Shown here: positions 1 to 10,469 of the stretch, piece by piece
Layout: each line of letters begins with the position of its first letter
How positions within the stretch are numbered: position 1 is the stretch's first letter
Assembly (NCBI GenBank): GCA_945862165.1
Contig: CAMAXI010000002.1
Span: 248,001-312,000 of the forward strand
Length of the DNA: 64,000 nucleotides
From: Chryseobacterium gleum
Lineage (GTDB): Bacteria > Bacteroidota > Bacteroidia > Flavobacteriales_D > Crocinitomicaceae
Direction: 5' to 3'
Made by a program: the position numbers and the translations under genes
Notes under the pieces: model-generated
Database searches by the model: none
What the model saw: only the letters and a program-made list of their open reading frames with translations
Told to the model about the DNA's origin: nothing

Positions 1-420
1 AAGGATACTGCATCGATGATTACAGTTCATGCGAGTTTAGATGGGAATTACCTTAATTCGTATTGGGCGGATGGATTGATTGTTGGTACACCAACTGGTT
101 CTACTGCTTATAATTTAAGTTGTGGCGGACCGATTGTAACTCCTGGTTGTCAGATACACATTTTAACTCCTATTGCACCACATAATCTAAATGTGCGACC
201 GATGGTAGTTCCTGACCATTTACCAATAAAATTAAGTGTGGAGGGAAGAGAACGAAAATATTTAATCAGTTTAGACGCTAATACGAAAAGTATCCCTCAA
301 GGTTCCGAAGTTTTGGTGCAAAAAGCAGAATTTATGATTAATGTTGTTCGTTTTGATGACACTAGTTTCTTGGATACTATACGTAATAAGATGTCTTGGG
401 GCATGGATAAGCGAAATTGA
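1..420 (+). CDS. nadK: NAD kinase, C-terminal part (gene starts upstream of window)
   Basis: Frame open from base 1; GTPTGSTAYNLSCGGPIVTP and NVRPMVVPDHLPI motifs typical of NAD kinase. Confidence 0.93.
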   Translation, partial: KDTASMITVHASLDGNYLNSYWADGLIVGTPTGSTAYNLSCGGPIVTPGCQIHILTPIAPHNLNVRPMVVPDHLPIKLSVEGRERKYLISLDANTKSIPQGSEVLVQKAEFMINVVRFDDTSFLDTIRNKMSWGMDKRN

Positions 421-465
421 TCGTAAAATAAAGTTACAATACAATTATAAAACTTTCATAAATCA

Positions 466-495
466 AAAACGCCCCGCTTTTCAGCGGGGCGTTTT
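466..495. terminator. Bidirectional rho-independent terminator between convergent genes
   Basis: AAAACGCCCCGC-TTTTCA-GCGGGGCGTTTT hairpin with flanking A/T tracts. Confidence 0.88.
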
Positions 496-515
496 CTTTA
501 TACCCTAGATGGACA

Positions 516-3500
516 TTATTTTGAAATCATGCGCGTGAAGCTTGACGTTTCACTAACAATTTTTAAAATATATTGACCATTTACCAAATGACCTAAATCC
601 AAGTTAATTGCATTTGTATTCGCAAAAGAATTTGTGTATAATTGTTTACCAGACATGTCCATTACATGGATTTGGTAATCTTGCACTTTTTCTAATTTAA
701 CCGTGAATTTATCACTGAAAGGGTTCGGATAAACATTCACATTTTCAGTTACTTTTTCTACAATTGCTGTTGTACCTTCCGCTATATAATAAAAAGATTC
801 AGAAGCTTTTAAGAAATTTCCAATTGCTTTCTTTTCGTCACAGTACAACTCTAAATTAATAGCGTATACACCAGTACCAGCAGTGAATACATACATATCT
901 GTCACATAAGTAACATTTGAAGCACTATAAATCGCCCAAGTTACTAGTAATGAATCCTTAGCTATCATTTTGTATTTAACAATTTGTACAGAATCGATTG
1001 CGTTGTAATCAATAGAACATTCTTTAGTAACTGAAGTAGATACTGTATCAACTACAGTTGTATCTGAACCTACTGGCACTTCAACTTCTTCGTTAATAAT
1101 TGTATTCAATGGAGAAGAGATTAAGTAAGATAATTCAACAACTTCATTTTTAGCGTCTTTTACAATTACAGAGTATACTCCAGCACATACACCAGTTCTA
1201 CTATCCGATACTTCACCATTTGAGTGGTAGAAGTAATACGGAGCGTTACCACTAACTACTTTAACATTTACAGTTCCATCACAAGCACCAGCAGCTGTTA
1301 CATCCGTTGAAGTAACATACGCTTTAAGTTTTTGTTTTTTAGATGGTAACATACGTACTTTACCATTTAAGGTAATGTTACATTCGTTAGCGTCAACGAT
1401 AGTTAAAGAATAACCACCTTCACATAAGTTAGAAGCAAATAAAGTAGAATCACCATTAGACCAAGAATAGTTGAAAGGTGCTTTACCACCTTTTACAGTT
1501 ACTTCTAAACCTCCTAAACAAGTAGAATCATCAGCTGAATAATCTTTTACACTTGAAATATAGCCATTGAACCCTTTACATAAGTCAACGATGGAATCAG
1601 AACCAACAAATTTATCTACTTGGTTTATACAATTATTCGCATCTTTTACATATAAGAAATACTTATCTGAACAAACATCTATAATATTTGCTGTTTTAGC
1701 ACCATTCGACCATAAATAATCATAAGGAGCTTTTCCACCAAGTGTTGAAGTAAAGATAGCACCAGAACATTTGTTATCTCCGGCTTTATCATTTTTCACC
1801 TCTACTACTTTCGTAAAGAAACCATCACATACATTTTTAGTTGAATCTATGGATACTTTACCCGTTAGAACAATTGCACATTTATTTGCATCTTTTACCT
1901 CCACGGAATATTCATTAGGACATAGATCCGAAATAGAAGGTGCTTTTACACCATTAGACCATGTAAAGTCATACGGAGCCTTACCTCCTGCAACTGCAAC
2001 TTTAAGTCCGCCATTACATTTAGTAGCATTTAAACCACAATTTTCAACCGAAGCAATTTTCGCGTAGAAATTTTTACATGGATTAAAGACTGAATCAAGA
2101 CCTACATATTTTTCAATGGTTAAAGAACAATTATTAGCATCAAAAACAGAAACAGCGTATGAACCTTTACAAACATCTTTCAGATATGGTTGCTTAGAAC
2201 CATCTGACCATTTATAGTTGTATGGTGATTTCCCTCCGCCAGCATTTACTAATAAAACACCAGAACAAATAGTGTCGCCATCTTGATCATTTTTTACATT
2301 AACATTTGCAAAGAATCCTGCACATGGATTTTGAACGATAGAATCACGTCCAACATATTTATGCACTTTAATTGCACATTTTTTCGCATCCATTATAGTA
2401 ACTGAATAATTCCCTTCGCATAATCCATTAATTGCTTTTCCAGTCGCTGAAGTATTCCATACAAAAGCATATGGAGCTGTTCCTCCATTTACAGAAATTT
2501 CTAATGCACCATTACATGCGTTTGCTGAAGCGTTCGTATTTTTAACAAGCACATTTGCTGTTAACGTTGTACAATCATTGTTTACACTAGCCGTGTCTGC
2601 TTTCACTTCTTTCGTAATACTTACCAAACAACCATTTGCATCTAAAGCTTTTAACGTATAAGTTCCTGCACAAACATTGGATAAAAACAAATCTTTTGTC
2701 CCATTACTCCAATAGAAAGTATACGGTTGTTTACCGCCAGAAACATTTGTCATAATAGCTCCTGTACAGTTATTTGCTCCTTTTACCGCGTTTTTAATAC
2801 CGTTTACATTGATGATAAAACCAGCACAATTGGAAGTAGTGGTTGAATTAATAATCGAATCTGCTTTAACGAAAGCTGTTAGTTCAGATCCACAATTATT
2901 TTTATCTCTAACTAATAAGGTATATTTTCCTTCACACAATTTATCCATCACGTTTGTAGAACCGCCATTGCTCCATTTATACGTATATGGTGCTGTTCCA
3001 CCGTACGTGCGAGCTTCAATAAGTCCTGTACAAACTGTCTCTCCTTTGCGTGTATTTTGAATTTTTGCAATTTCTACTTTAAAGCCTTGACAAGGATTGG
3101 AAACAATCACCGAATCTTGGAAAATAGATTGCGTAAACGAAGCATAGCAATTATGCGCATCTTTTACATTTAATGTATACGAGCCAGCACACAATTTTTC
3201 ATTGTAAGGAGTATTCACACCATTATTCCATTTAAAGTAAAAAGGAGCTGTTCCACCAACAGTGTGTACATCAATTAAACCAGTACAAATTGAGTCGCCA
3301 TATTTATCGTTAATCGCTTTGGTCAATTCCAATTTGAATTCTTTGCAAGGATTACTACCAACAACAGAATCATTTTTGATTTCAAAAGAAGCCATTACAG
3401 AACAATTGTTTGAATCTTTCAAATGAACATCATATTTACCAGGGCATAATCCTTTCGCAAATTCGCCAGTAATGTTATTATTCCAATGGAAATGATAAGG

Positions 3501-4778
3501 AGATTTTCCTCCTGTCGCTTTCACCTGAATTAAACCAATACAATTAGTACTTCCTTGTTTATTATTTTCGATTTTAACTAATGCAACTTTTAGGGTGCTA
3601 TTTTTACAATCTGTTTTTGGTTCATCAAAATATGGAAATGACATGGTATCTATTTGTCTATCTTCACAGCCTATAGAAGTAGTAATTGCATATTCAAATG
3701 TATGTTTTCCAGGAGTCATTTTAGCAATAAATGTCGAATCTTTAGAAACTACTTTTCCATCGATTTTTAATTCGTAAGATTTTACAGTTCCATTATTATC
3801 TACTCTTGTTTGTAATGTTAAATAGAAATTTAAACCTGTTGAATCTGTGGATTTTCCTTTTAATTCAACCTGACATGGTTTTCCATTTGATCCACCACCG
3901 TTATTTCCTCCACCGTTATTAAACGATGTATCTTTTATTGCAACATTGAATTGTGCGGTACAACCCATCGAATCTTTTACATAACCTCCATAGTTACCTC
4001 CACATAATCCTTCCGCACTATTTGTTTGGTTTGGGGCATTTGTTGTCCATGTAAACATAAATGGTTTATGACCACCTGCTACGGAAAGTTCGATACGTCC
4101 AGTACATTTTCCAGATGAATCTTTAACGTTTGGTCGAACATAACTAGGAAACACTTTGAAGCCATCACATGTGTTTGTTCCACCTCCAGTGCCTCCACCG
4201 TTATTAAACGATGTATCTTTTATTGCAACATTGAATTGTGCGGTACAACCCATCGAATCTTTTACATAACCTCCATAGTTACCTCCACATAATCCTTCTG
4301 CACTATTTGTTTGGTTTGAGGCATTTGTTGCCCATGTAAACATAAATGGTTTATGACCACCTGCTACGGAAAGTTCGATACGTCCAGTACATTTTCCAGA
4401 TGAATCTTTTACATTTGGTCGAACAAAACTTGGGAAAACTTTGAAGCCATCACATGCGTTCGTTCCACCTCCAGATGATTTTGTGTTAACAAAAAACGAA
4501 TCGATATGCGTTTTGTTCTGTTTGTCTACATATTGAATTATGTATTTACCACCACAAAGATTTACTAAATCTTTACCATCTTTTTGAATAATGGTTGTGT
4601 CTTTTTTCCAAACCCAGGATGTAAGATTTGGAAGTGCAAGGGATGAAATGATAGCAGTACCATCACATTTTCCTTTTGAAGTTTCATCACTTGTGGTTAC
4701 AATACTTTGTGCATTCACGAAAGAAAGCATAAAAACATAGATAAACACAAGCAGAAATTGTGTAAATTGTTTCTTCAT
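516..4778 (-). CDS. Large secreted SprB-repeat protein with T9SS type A C-terminal sorting domain
   Basis: Signal peptide at MKKQFTQFLLVFIYVFMLSFVNAQ (ATG at 4778, downstream of the listed ORF start); about 12 GGxxPYxYxWSNG repeats; C-terminal VYPNPFSDKFTVKL...GQYILKI. Confidence 0.88.
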   Translation of the reverse strand: MKKQFTQFLLVFIYVFMLSFVNAQSIVTTSDETSKGKCDGTAIISSLALPNLTSWVWKKDTTIIQKDGKDLVNLCGGKYIIQYVDKQNKTHIDSFFVNTKSSGGGTNACDGFKVFPSFVRPNVKDSSGKCTGRIELSVAGGHKPFMFTWATNASNQTNSAEGLCGGNYGGYVKDSMGCTAQFNVAIKDTSFNNGGGTGGGTNTCDGFKVFPSYVRPNVKDSSGKCTGRIELSVAGGHKPFMFTWTTNAPNQTNSAEGLCGGNYGGYVKDSMGCTAQFNVAIKDTSFNNGGGNNGGGSNGKPCQVELKGKSTDSTGLNFYLTLQTRVDNNGTVKSYELKIDGKVVSKDSTFIAKMTPGKHTFEYAITTSIGCEDRQIDTMSFPYFDEPKTDCKNSTLKVALVKIENNKQGSTNCIGLIQVKATGGKSPYHFHWNNNITGEFAKGLCPGKYDVHLKDSNNCSVMASFEIKNDSVVGSNPCKEFKLELTKAINDKYGDSICTGLIDVHTVGGTAPFYFKWNNGVNTPYNEKLCAGSYTLNVKDAHNCYASFTQSIFQDSVIVSNPCQGFKVEIAKIQNTRKGETVCTGLIEARTYGGTAPYTYKWSNGGSTNVMDKLCEGKYTLLVRDKNNCGSELTAFVKADSIINSTTTSNCAGFIINVNGIKNAVKGANNCTGAIMTNVSGGKQPYTFYWSNGTKDLFLSNVCAGTYTLKALDANGCLVSITKEVKADTASVNNDCTTLTANVLVKNTNASANACNGALEISVNGGTAPYAFVWNTSATGKAINGLCEGNYSVTIMDAKKCAIKVHKYVGRDSIVQNPCAGFFANVNVKNDQDGDTICSGVLLVNAGGGKSPYNYKWSDGSKQPYLKDVCKGSYAVSVFDANNCSLTIEKYVGLDSVFNPCKNFYAKIASVENCGLNATKCNGGLKVAVAGGKAPYDFTWSNGVKAPSISDLCPNEYSVEVKDANKCAIVLTGKVSIDSTKNVCDGFFTKVVEVKNDKAGDNKCSGAIFTSTLGGKAPYDYLWSNGAKTANIIDVCSDKYFLYVKDANNCINQVDKFVGSDSIVDLCKGFNGYISSVKDYSADDSTCLGGLEVTVKGGKAPFNYSWSNGDSTLFASNLCEGGYSLTIVDANECNITLNGKVRMLPSKKQKLKAYVTSTDVTAAGACDGTVNVKVVSGNAPYYFYHSNGEVSDSRTGVCAGVYSVIVKDAKNEVVELSYLISSPLNTIINEEVEVPVGSDTTVVDTVSTSVTKECSIDYNAIDSVQIVKYKMIAKDSLLVTWAIYSASNVTYVTDMYVFTAGTGVYAINLELYCDEKKAIGNFLKASESFYYIAEGTTAIVEKVTENVNVYPNPFSDKFTVKLEKVQDYQIHVMDMSGKQLYTNSFANTNAINLDLGHLVNGQYILKIVSETSSFTRMISK
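3911..4475. repeat. Near-identical 285-bp tandem duplication (2 copies) inside the SprB-repeat gene
   Basis: CACCGTTATTAAACGATGTATC... recurs at offset 285 bp (3911 and 4196); about a dozen mismatches by eye per copy. Confidence 0.9.
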
Positions 4779-4880
4779 AAAAATTATTTTTTTAGTTATT
4801 ACACGACAAATGTACAAAAAATATCGACCAATTTATATTTTATTAACTAATTTAATAATTAACAGCGATTTAATATATAA

Positions 4881-7439
4881 TCATTTTGCAACGACTATCG
4901 GAAGTTTAAAATGGGATATTTTGGCTTTGGTAAAATCAAAAATTTGCACCCAAAACACATAAATACCTACTGGTAGTTTTTGCTTGTTCAAATCTAAGCC
5001 ATCCCAAATAAAAAGCGAATTTTGTGCGATTAATGTATTTTTTACGAGTGGTCGAACTTCTACACCATTCATCGAAAAAACACTAATTGTCGCACTTACA
5101 TTTGGATCTGCATTCGCCAATTTAATTTCCACAAAATCTTCGAATCCATCATTGTCTGGAGAAATTGTTGGAGAAGAAATACTGATTTTTACAGGGATTT
5201 CTGACGATAACCCATGGGAATTTACTTCTCCAGGTGTTGCAAAACCAACAGATTCAGCAGCAGTGAACCAATTATCATAATCCATGGTGGGTAAAAATGT
5301 ACTTAAGCGTTCTAACGATTTACCTTCTTTATCATATATTAAAGAAAAATGCGAAGATTCCTCATACGTCGCTTTATCTATGACTTGCTTATTATACATT
5401 AGAATAACCGTCCCAGAATCATTATTCATGGTTGGAATGGACATTTGTATTCCATGTAATTTATTCGTGTTTGGATATATTTTTTCTTGAGAAGCAATGT
5501 AAGGTGTGAGAAAAACATACTCATGGGGTTTTAGAATTCTATTTTGCTCGATTACTTTAGGACTTGATAGTAAGCCTTTTTCAAGTGAAAATAATGTAAG
5601 GCCTTTTAGGTTAATCCATTTTTCCGAAGTATTGTATAACTCGATAAAATCTGCACCATCGGGATATGGATTAAATAGTAACTCATTGATTACGATTTCA
5701 TTGGTGTCCATTTTTTCTGTATTTGCAAAAGTTGTAGCTAAGGAATACGAATGCACCCAACAATCCTGTATTCCGTTTAGTTGAAGTACAAATTCTTTCG
5801 ATTTTTCAAGGGCGGAAGGTAAAATGATTTGCATGCTGTTCTCCTTAAAAAACCTAGATTTCCAATTTAATTCTGGCACAAATTGAATCGCCACATTATC
5901 AGCTGAAACAGTATCTATTTGTTTGGAAAAAACAACTTCTAATACCGAATCAGAAAGCACATTACTGGAAGTAACCTCCATCGTTGTGTTATCTGGAAGC
6001 GTATCATAGACCGAATTTTGTTCATTTGGTGTTCCACCATCTGGATGAGTTGCTCCTTTCCAGTTTGAAGCATCCGAACAAGGATGATAAGGATTCATTC
6101 GTTCAAGGCTAATTCCTCCAGTTGATATACCATCGAATTTATACCACGAAAGTGCATATTCCACCTCATCCAACTGATTTCCTAAAGTATCCAACAAGGT
6201 GATTTTATCTCCAGAATTATTTAGACTTGGAAACGAGGTTACCCCTACCGCTGGATTCAAAAATGGGAGTCCACTTGTATTGCATAACACTTTGTATTCA
6301 TGTGGTCCTAACCAAGCGGTTGCAATTTTCCCTTTGCTCGTTCCGTCCGTTACTATCCAATTTTCGAGGTTAAAATACTTGTTGCTTTTGTTGTAGATTT
6401 CGATGTATTCGATTTCTGGTAATCCGACTACAGGACTAGGATTGCTCATGATTTCATTGATAATCACCTCTCCTTTTTCTGGTTTTTCAGCGATGATGTA
6501 ATATATGTTTTTAGTTTCTGGAAGCATCACATTTCCAGACAAATCGGCAATTTGACTAATGTTAATCGTATAATTCGTCGCGTTTTGAAGTGGAGTATCG
6601 AGTTCAAGCATAACACAAGCAGTAGCATTTTGTATCCGGGAGGCACTTAAGATGGTATTGCTTGAATTTATAAATGCATAATTTTCAGGGATATTCGCGC
6701 TGGTAGAATCGATCGTTTCCGAAAAGGTTAACTTCAGGTGTTTGTTGTCGAGCACTTGAATTTGTTGGCAGGTCGGTGGAATTTTATCGACAACTTTGGG
6801 GCCAAAATAAAAATTATCGTAATAAAATTTGGTCGCATAGGTCTTCGTAAATTGACAATACACGCCCGAATATTTACCAGACACTTGCGCATTATCTAAT
6901 GCCGAAGCTTCGAGTGTGTAATTTTCACCACCATTAAAATCCGAGTAGATTTTCCATTCCCCAGATGGCTCACGAACGACTTTGATTGAAGTGATAAAAT
7001 TGGTCGAAATAGCCCCAATTGTGCCAGCGCAAATTTGCGTAGAAATACTATTTTTTCGCTTAAAAAGTCGAATTGCGTCGTTGGTACCCGTTTCTCCGAA
7101 CTGCAGGTAATACCCATCCGGATTTGACTTTAAATCTAACACATTGGTAATCAGATAAAAACGCGAAAAATTATTGCTCGATGGCGAAAATGAATGCTTC
7201 ATCCAGAAGTGCCATTCGACCGAATTTTGAAAATCGATCTTGTTTTCAAGTGCTAAAAAAATAGAATCCGAAGTAGTGCTTTTTGAGTGTAATTGAAAGG
7301 AATTATTGACCTCAAATTTAGTATCTGAACCTACCCAATTCGGATTCAAGGTAAAATTTCCGTCTGTAAACCCATCTGTAATTTGTGCATAATCAATAAA
7401 ATACAAAAAAGAACAGAAAAATAATAGAAAGTAACGCAT
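4881..7439 (-). CDS. Lamin-tail-domain (LTD) protein, exported, with FlgD/CHU_C-like C-terminal Ig domain
   Basis: N-terminal signal peptide; EVIINEIMSNPSP..EYIEIYN and EIVINELLFNPYPDGADFIELYN (two LTD starts); SPDNDGFEDFVEI...GIYVFWVQIFD. Confidence 0.78.
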   Translation of the reverse strand: MRYFLLFFCSFLYFIDYAQITDGFTDGNFTLNPNWVGSDTKFEVNNSFQLHSKSTTSDSIFLALENKIDFQNSVEWHFWMKHSFSPSSNNFSRFYLITNVLDLKSNPDGYYLQFGETGTNDAIRLFKRKNSISTQICAGTIGAISTNFITSIKVVREPSGEWKIYSDFNGGENYTLEASALDNAQVSGKYSGVYCQFTKTYATKFYYDNFYFGPKVVDKIPPTCQQIQVLDNKHLKLTFSETIDSTSANIPENYAFINSSNTILSASRIQNATACVMLELDTPLQNATNYTINISQIADLSGNVMLPETKNIYYIIAEKPEKGEVIINEIMSNPSPVVGLPEIEYIEIYNKSNKYFNLENWIVTDGTSKGKIATAWLGPHEYKVLCNTSGLPFLNPAVGVTSFPSLNNSGDKITLLDTLGNQLDEVEYALSWYKFDGISTGGISLERMNPYHPCSDASNWKGATHPDGGTPNEQNSVYDTLPDNTTMEVTSSNVLSDSVLEVVFSKQIDTVSADNVAIQFVPELNWKSRFFKENSMQIILPSALEKSKEFVLQLNGIQDCWVHSYSLATTFANTEKMDTNEIVINELLFNPYPDGADFIELYNTSEKWINLKGLTLFSLEKGLLSSPKVIEQNRILKPHEYVFLTPYIASQEKIYPNTNKLHGIQMSIPTMNNDSGTVILMYNKQVIDKATYEESSHFSLIYDKEGKSLERLSTFLPTMDYDNWFTAAESVGFATPGEVNSHGLSSEIPVKISISSPTISPDNDGFEDFVEIKLANADPNVSATISVFSMNGVEVRPLVKNTLIAQNSLFIWDGLDLNKQKLPVGIYVFWVQIFDFTKAKISHFKLPIVVAK

Positions 7440-7501
7440 AAACTAAATCAATGGTATTAAAAAATAGTAATTTTGAATCACATCTATTAAAGTTAAGAAA
7501 A

Positions 7502-8488
7502 ATGAGAGTAGCAGTAGTCGGCGCAACAGGTATGGTGGGTAATGTGATGCTTCAAGTATTACGTGAACAAAGTTTTCCAATCACCGAATTAATTCCAGTA
7601 GCATCTGAAAAATCAGTGGGTCAAAAAATTGATTTTGGGGGTATGGAATGTACCGTTGTTGGTTTGGCTACCGCAGTATCGATGAAACCAGATTTGGCTA
7701 TTTTTTCCGCTGGAGGTGATACCTCGTTGGAATGGGCTCCAAAATTTGCAGAAGTTGGAACGTTTGTGATTGACAATAGTTCTGCTTGGCGTATGGATCC
7801 TACAAAATGCTTGATCGTTCCAGAAATTAATGGAGATATACTTACCTCCGAAGATAAAATCATTGCGAATCCAAATTGTAGCACGATACAAATGGTATTG
7901 GCATTGGCTCCTTTACACCGTAAATACAAAATCAAACGTGTGATTGTTTCTACGTATCAATCCATTACAGGAACAGGTGTAAAAGCGGTTACCCAAATGG
8001 AAAATGAGCGTGCAGGAATTTCAGGCGAAATGGCGTATGCATATCCAATCGACAAAAACTGTATCCCACATTGTGATTCATTTACCGAAAATGGGTATAC
8101 AAAAGAAGAATTGAAGTTGATGAATGAGCCTAAGAAAATCTTAGATCCAAGTATTCAAGTTACTGCTACTGCGGTGCGTGTACCAGTAGTTGGAGGACAT
8201 TCCGAGGCGGTGAACGTTGAATTTGAAAACGATTTCGAATTAGCAGACGTGCGTAAACTCTTACACGAAACTTCTGGCATTACCTTGAAAGATGATCCAA
8301 CGACCAACAGTTACCCGATGCCGAAATATGCGGAAGGTAAGGACGACGTATTTGTTGGAAGAATTCGTAGGGATGAATCGCAAGCAAATACCTTGAATAT
8401 GTGGATTGTAGCGGATAACTTACGTAAAGGCGCTGCGACGAATGCGGTACAGATTGCGCAATTGTTGATTAAGAAAGGAATATTGTAG
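7502..8488 (+). CDS. asd: Aspartate-semialdehyde dehydrogenase
   Basis: MRVAVVGATGMVGNVMLQVL, NPNCSTIQMVLAL, RVPVVGGHSEAVNVE; internal ATG at 7502 is the likely start. Confidence 0.93.
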   Translation: MRVAVVGATGMVGNVMLQVLREQSFPITELIPVASEKSVGQKIDFGGMECTVVGLATAVSMKPDLAIFSAGGDTSLEWAPKFAEVGTFVIDNSSAWRMDPTKCLIVPEINGDILTSEDKIIANPNCSTIQMVLALAPLHRKYKIKRVIVSTYQSITGTGVKAVTQMENERAGISGEMAYAYPIDKNCIPHCDSFTENGYTKEELKLMNEPKKILDPSIQVTATAVRVPVVGGHSEAVNVEFENDFELADVRKLLHETSGITLKDDPTTNSYPMPKYAEGKDDVFVGRIRRDESQANTLNMWIVADNLRKGAATNAVQIAQLLIKKGIL

Positions 8489-8575
8489 AGACGGCCCTTC
8501 CTTTCGACAGGATCAAGGTTGGGAGTGACGGAAGCGACGGCCCTTCGAGAGCCTCAGGGACCGATGAGATTGGCG
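8486..8575. repeat. Degenerate intergenic repeat with duplicated GACGGCCCTTC
   Basis: GACGGCCCTTC at 8490-8500 and 8536-8546, with TTCGACAGGATCAAGG / TTCGAGAGCCTCAGGG. Confidence 0.5.
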
Positions 8576-8619
8576 ATTTGCTTTGCTCATGGGGGGAACC
8601 ATATAAGGCATATAAGTTC

Positions 8620-10350
8620 CTACTCACTCATCCGAATATCCTTCAAATTCAACTGTATCGTTGTTTTTTCCTTCCAGGTGTTGGATTCAATGGTATAGAG
8701 AATATCGCAGGGTTTACCGGATTGTAGGAGGTCAAATAATTCAGTCATACGGAAACCGATTGCAGGAATTTTTCGTTGTTGAGTGCCTTCTGTGAAAACT
8801 GCTTTGATGTGTTCGCCTTTTAAAAGTGTAGCTTCGCATACTTCCACTCTTTTAGTACGAAAGATTGGTTTCCTGTTTCCTGGTCCGTAAGGTTCCATTT
8901 GATTGAGCAAACGGGAAAATTTAGGAAGTTGGAAATTTGCTTCATTGACTTCAAAAAGTTCATCAAATGAAAGGTCGGAATCAATTATGATCTCCTCTGT
9001 TTTTTCTTCTTGAAGTAGGAGTTGATCTACTACTGTTTCAAATTTTTCTCTGAATAACTCGTAATTATCTGGATGGAGTGTCATCCCAGCAGCAAAGGTG
9101 TGACCACCAAATTGTTCCAATATATCTTCACAATGTGTTAGGGCTTCATGAATATCAAGGCCTATTATACTTCGTGCAGAGCCTGTCAATTTACCATTCG
9201 ACTCGGTCAATACAATCGTTGGTTTATAATGTGTTTCTATCAATCTGGATGCTACAATACCAATCACTCCTTTGTGCCATTTTTTACTAAATACTACAGT
9301 AGTTTTACGCTGACTAAATGAAATATCTTCTTCAATTTGTTGTAATGCTTCGAAGGTAATTTGGGCGTCTAATTCGCGACGTTCTTGATTGTCTAACTCA
9401 ATACTCGTTGCGATTTCTTGAATTACGGTATTATTCGTAGAAATCATTAATTCCACCGCTTTTCTACCCGATTGAATTCGTCCTGCAGCATTGATGCGTG
9501 GCGCAAGGACAAATACCACATCTTCTAATTTGAGAGGCAATTGTTTGTTTGCTATTTGTAATAAGGCCACGACACCTTTGCGCGGCGATGTATTGAGTTT
9601 TTGTAACCCATGGTAACAAAGTATGCGGTTTTCCTCCGTAATAGGAACAATATCTGCTCCGATACTAATAGCTAAAAGGTCTAGTTGATCCAATAATAAT
9701 TGTTCATCCCAATTATTGGTTTGTTGGAGTGCTTGAAGTAATTTAAATCCTACTCCACAACCCGACAAGCCTTTGTATGGATAACTACACTCTTTTTGCA
9801 TTGGATCTAGAATGATGGCTTCCGGTAACTCTTCTCCAGGATGGTGGTGGTCGCAGACAATGAAATCAATTCCTAAGGAATTCGCATAGGCGATTTTATC
9901 CACCGCGCGAATACCACAATCTAAAGAAATAATTAGTGAAACACTGTTAGCTTTAGCAGTATCAATTCCTTGTGTGCTTATTCCATATCCTTCTGCATAA
10001 CGATCCGGGATGTAAGATTCCAAATTTTTGTAATAGGAATGAAGGACATTCCACATTACTGCAACTGCGGTGGTGCCGTCCACATCGTAATCTCCGAACA
10101 ACATAATTCGTTCTTTGTTGATGAAAGCCTGATTGATGCGTTTGACAGCACGATCCATATTCAGCATCAAAAACGGGTCGTTGATTAAGGACCAATCTGG
10201 ACGAAAAAAAGCACGTGCTTGCTCGAAATTTTGGATGTCGCGTTGGACTAGAATTTTTGCAAATGTGGTTGGAATGTTTAGTTCAGTTTGTAGATTTTGA
10301 ATTTGCTGTAAGGTTGGTGTTTCTTTTACTTTCCAAATTTTGTTACTCAT
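8620..10350 (-). CDS. recJ: Single-stranded-DNA-specific exonuclease RecJ
   Basis: FGDYDVDGTTAVAVMW, DHHHPGEELPEA, GRIQSGRKAVELM, GGHTFAAGMTL motifs. Confidence 0.95.
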   Translation of the reverse strand: MSNKIWKVKETPTLQQIQNLQTELNIPTTFAKILVQRDIQNFEQARAFFRPDWSLINDPFLMLNMDRAVKRINQAFINKERIMLFGDYDVDGTTAVAVMWNVLHSYYKNLESYIPDRYAEGYGISTQGIDTAKANSVSLIISLDCGIRAVDKIAYANSLGIDFIVCDHHHPGEELPEAIILDPMQKECSYPYKGLSGCGVGFKLLQALQQTNNWDEQLLLDQLDLLAISIGADIVPITEENRILCYHGLQKLNTSPRKGVVALLQIANKQLPLKLEDVVFVLAPRINAAGRIQSGRKAVELMISTNNTVIQEIATSIELDNQERRELDAQITFEALQQIEEDISFSQRKTTVVFSKKWHKGVIGIVASRLIETHYKPTIVLTESNGKLTGSARSIIGLDIHEALTHCEDILEQFGGHTFAAGMTLHPDNYELFREKFETVVDQLLLQEEKTEEIIIDSDLSFDELFEVNEANFQLPKFSRLLNQMEPYGPGNRKPIFRTKRVEVCEATLLKGEHIKAVFTEGTQQRKIPAIGFRMTELFDLLQSGKPCDILYTIESNTWKEKTTIQLNLKDIRMSE

Positions 10351-10469
10351 GTAGTGTTTTTGTTAATTTTTACTTTAAGTTAGTGAATAATATCATTTGG
10401 CTGTTTATTTATTCAAGAAAAAAACCACTGGAATACATTTCTAGCGGAACTTACTATTAAATTTACACC

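Noticed and set aside
1771-3777. Plus-strand ORFs opposite the SprB-repeat gene (1771-2067, 2809-3060, 3595-3777)
   Set aside because: Antisense shadows of a repetitive coding region; no start context or domain evidence.
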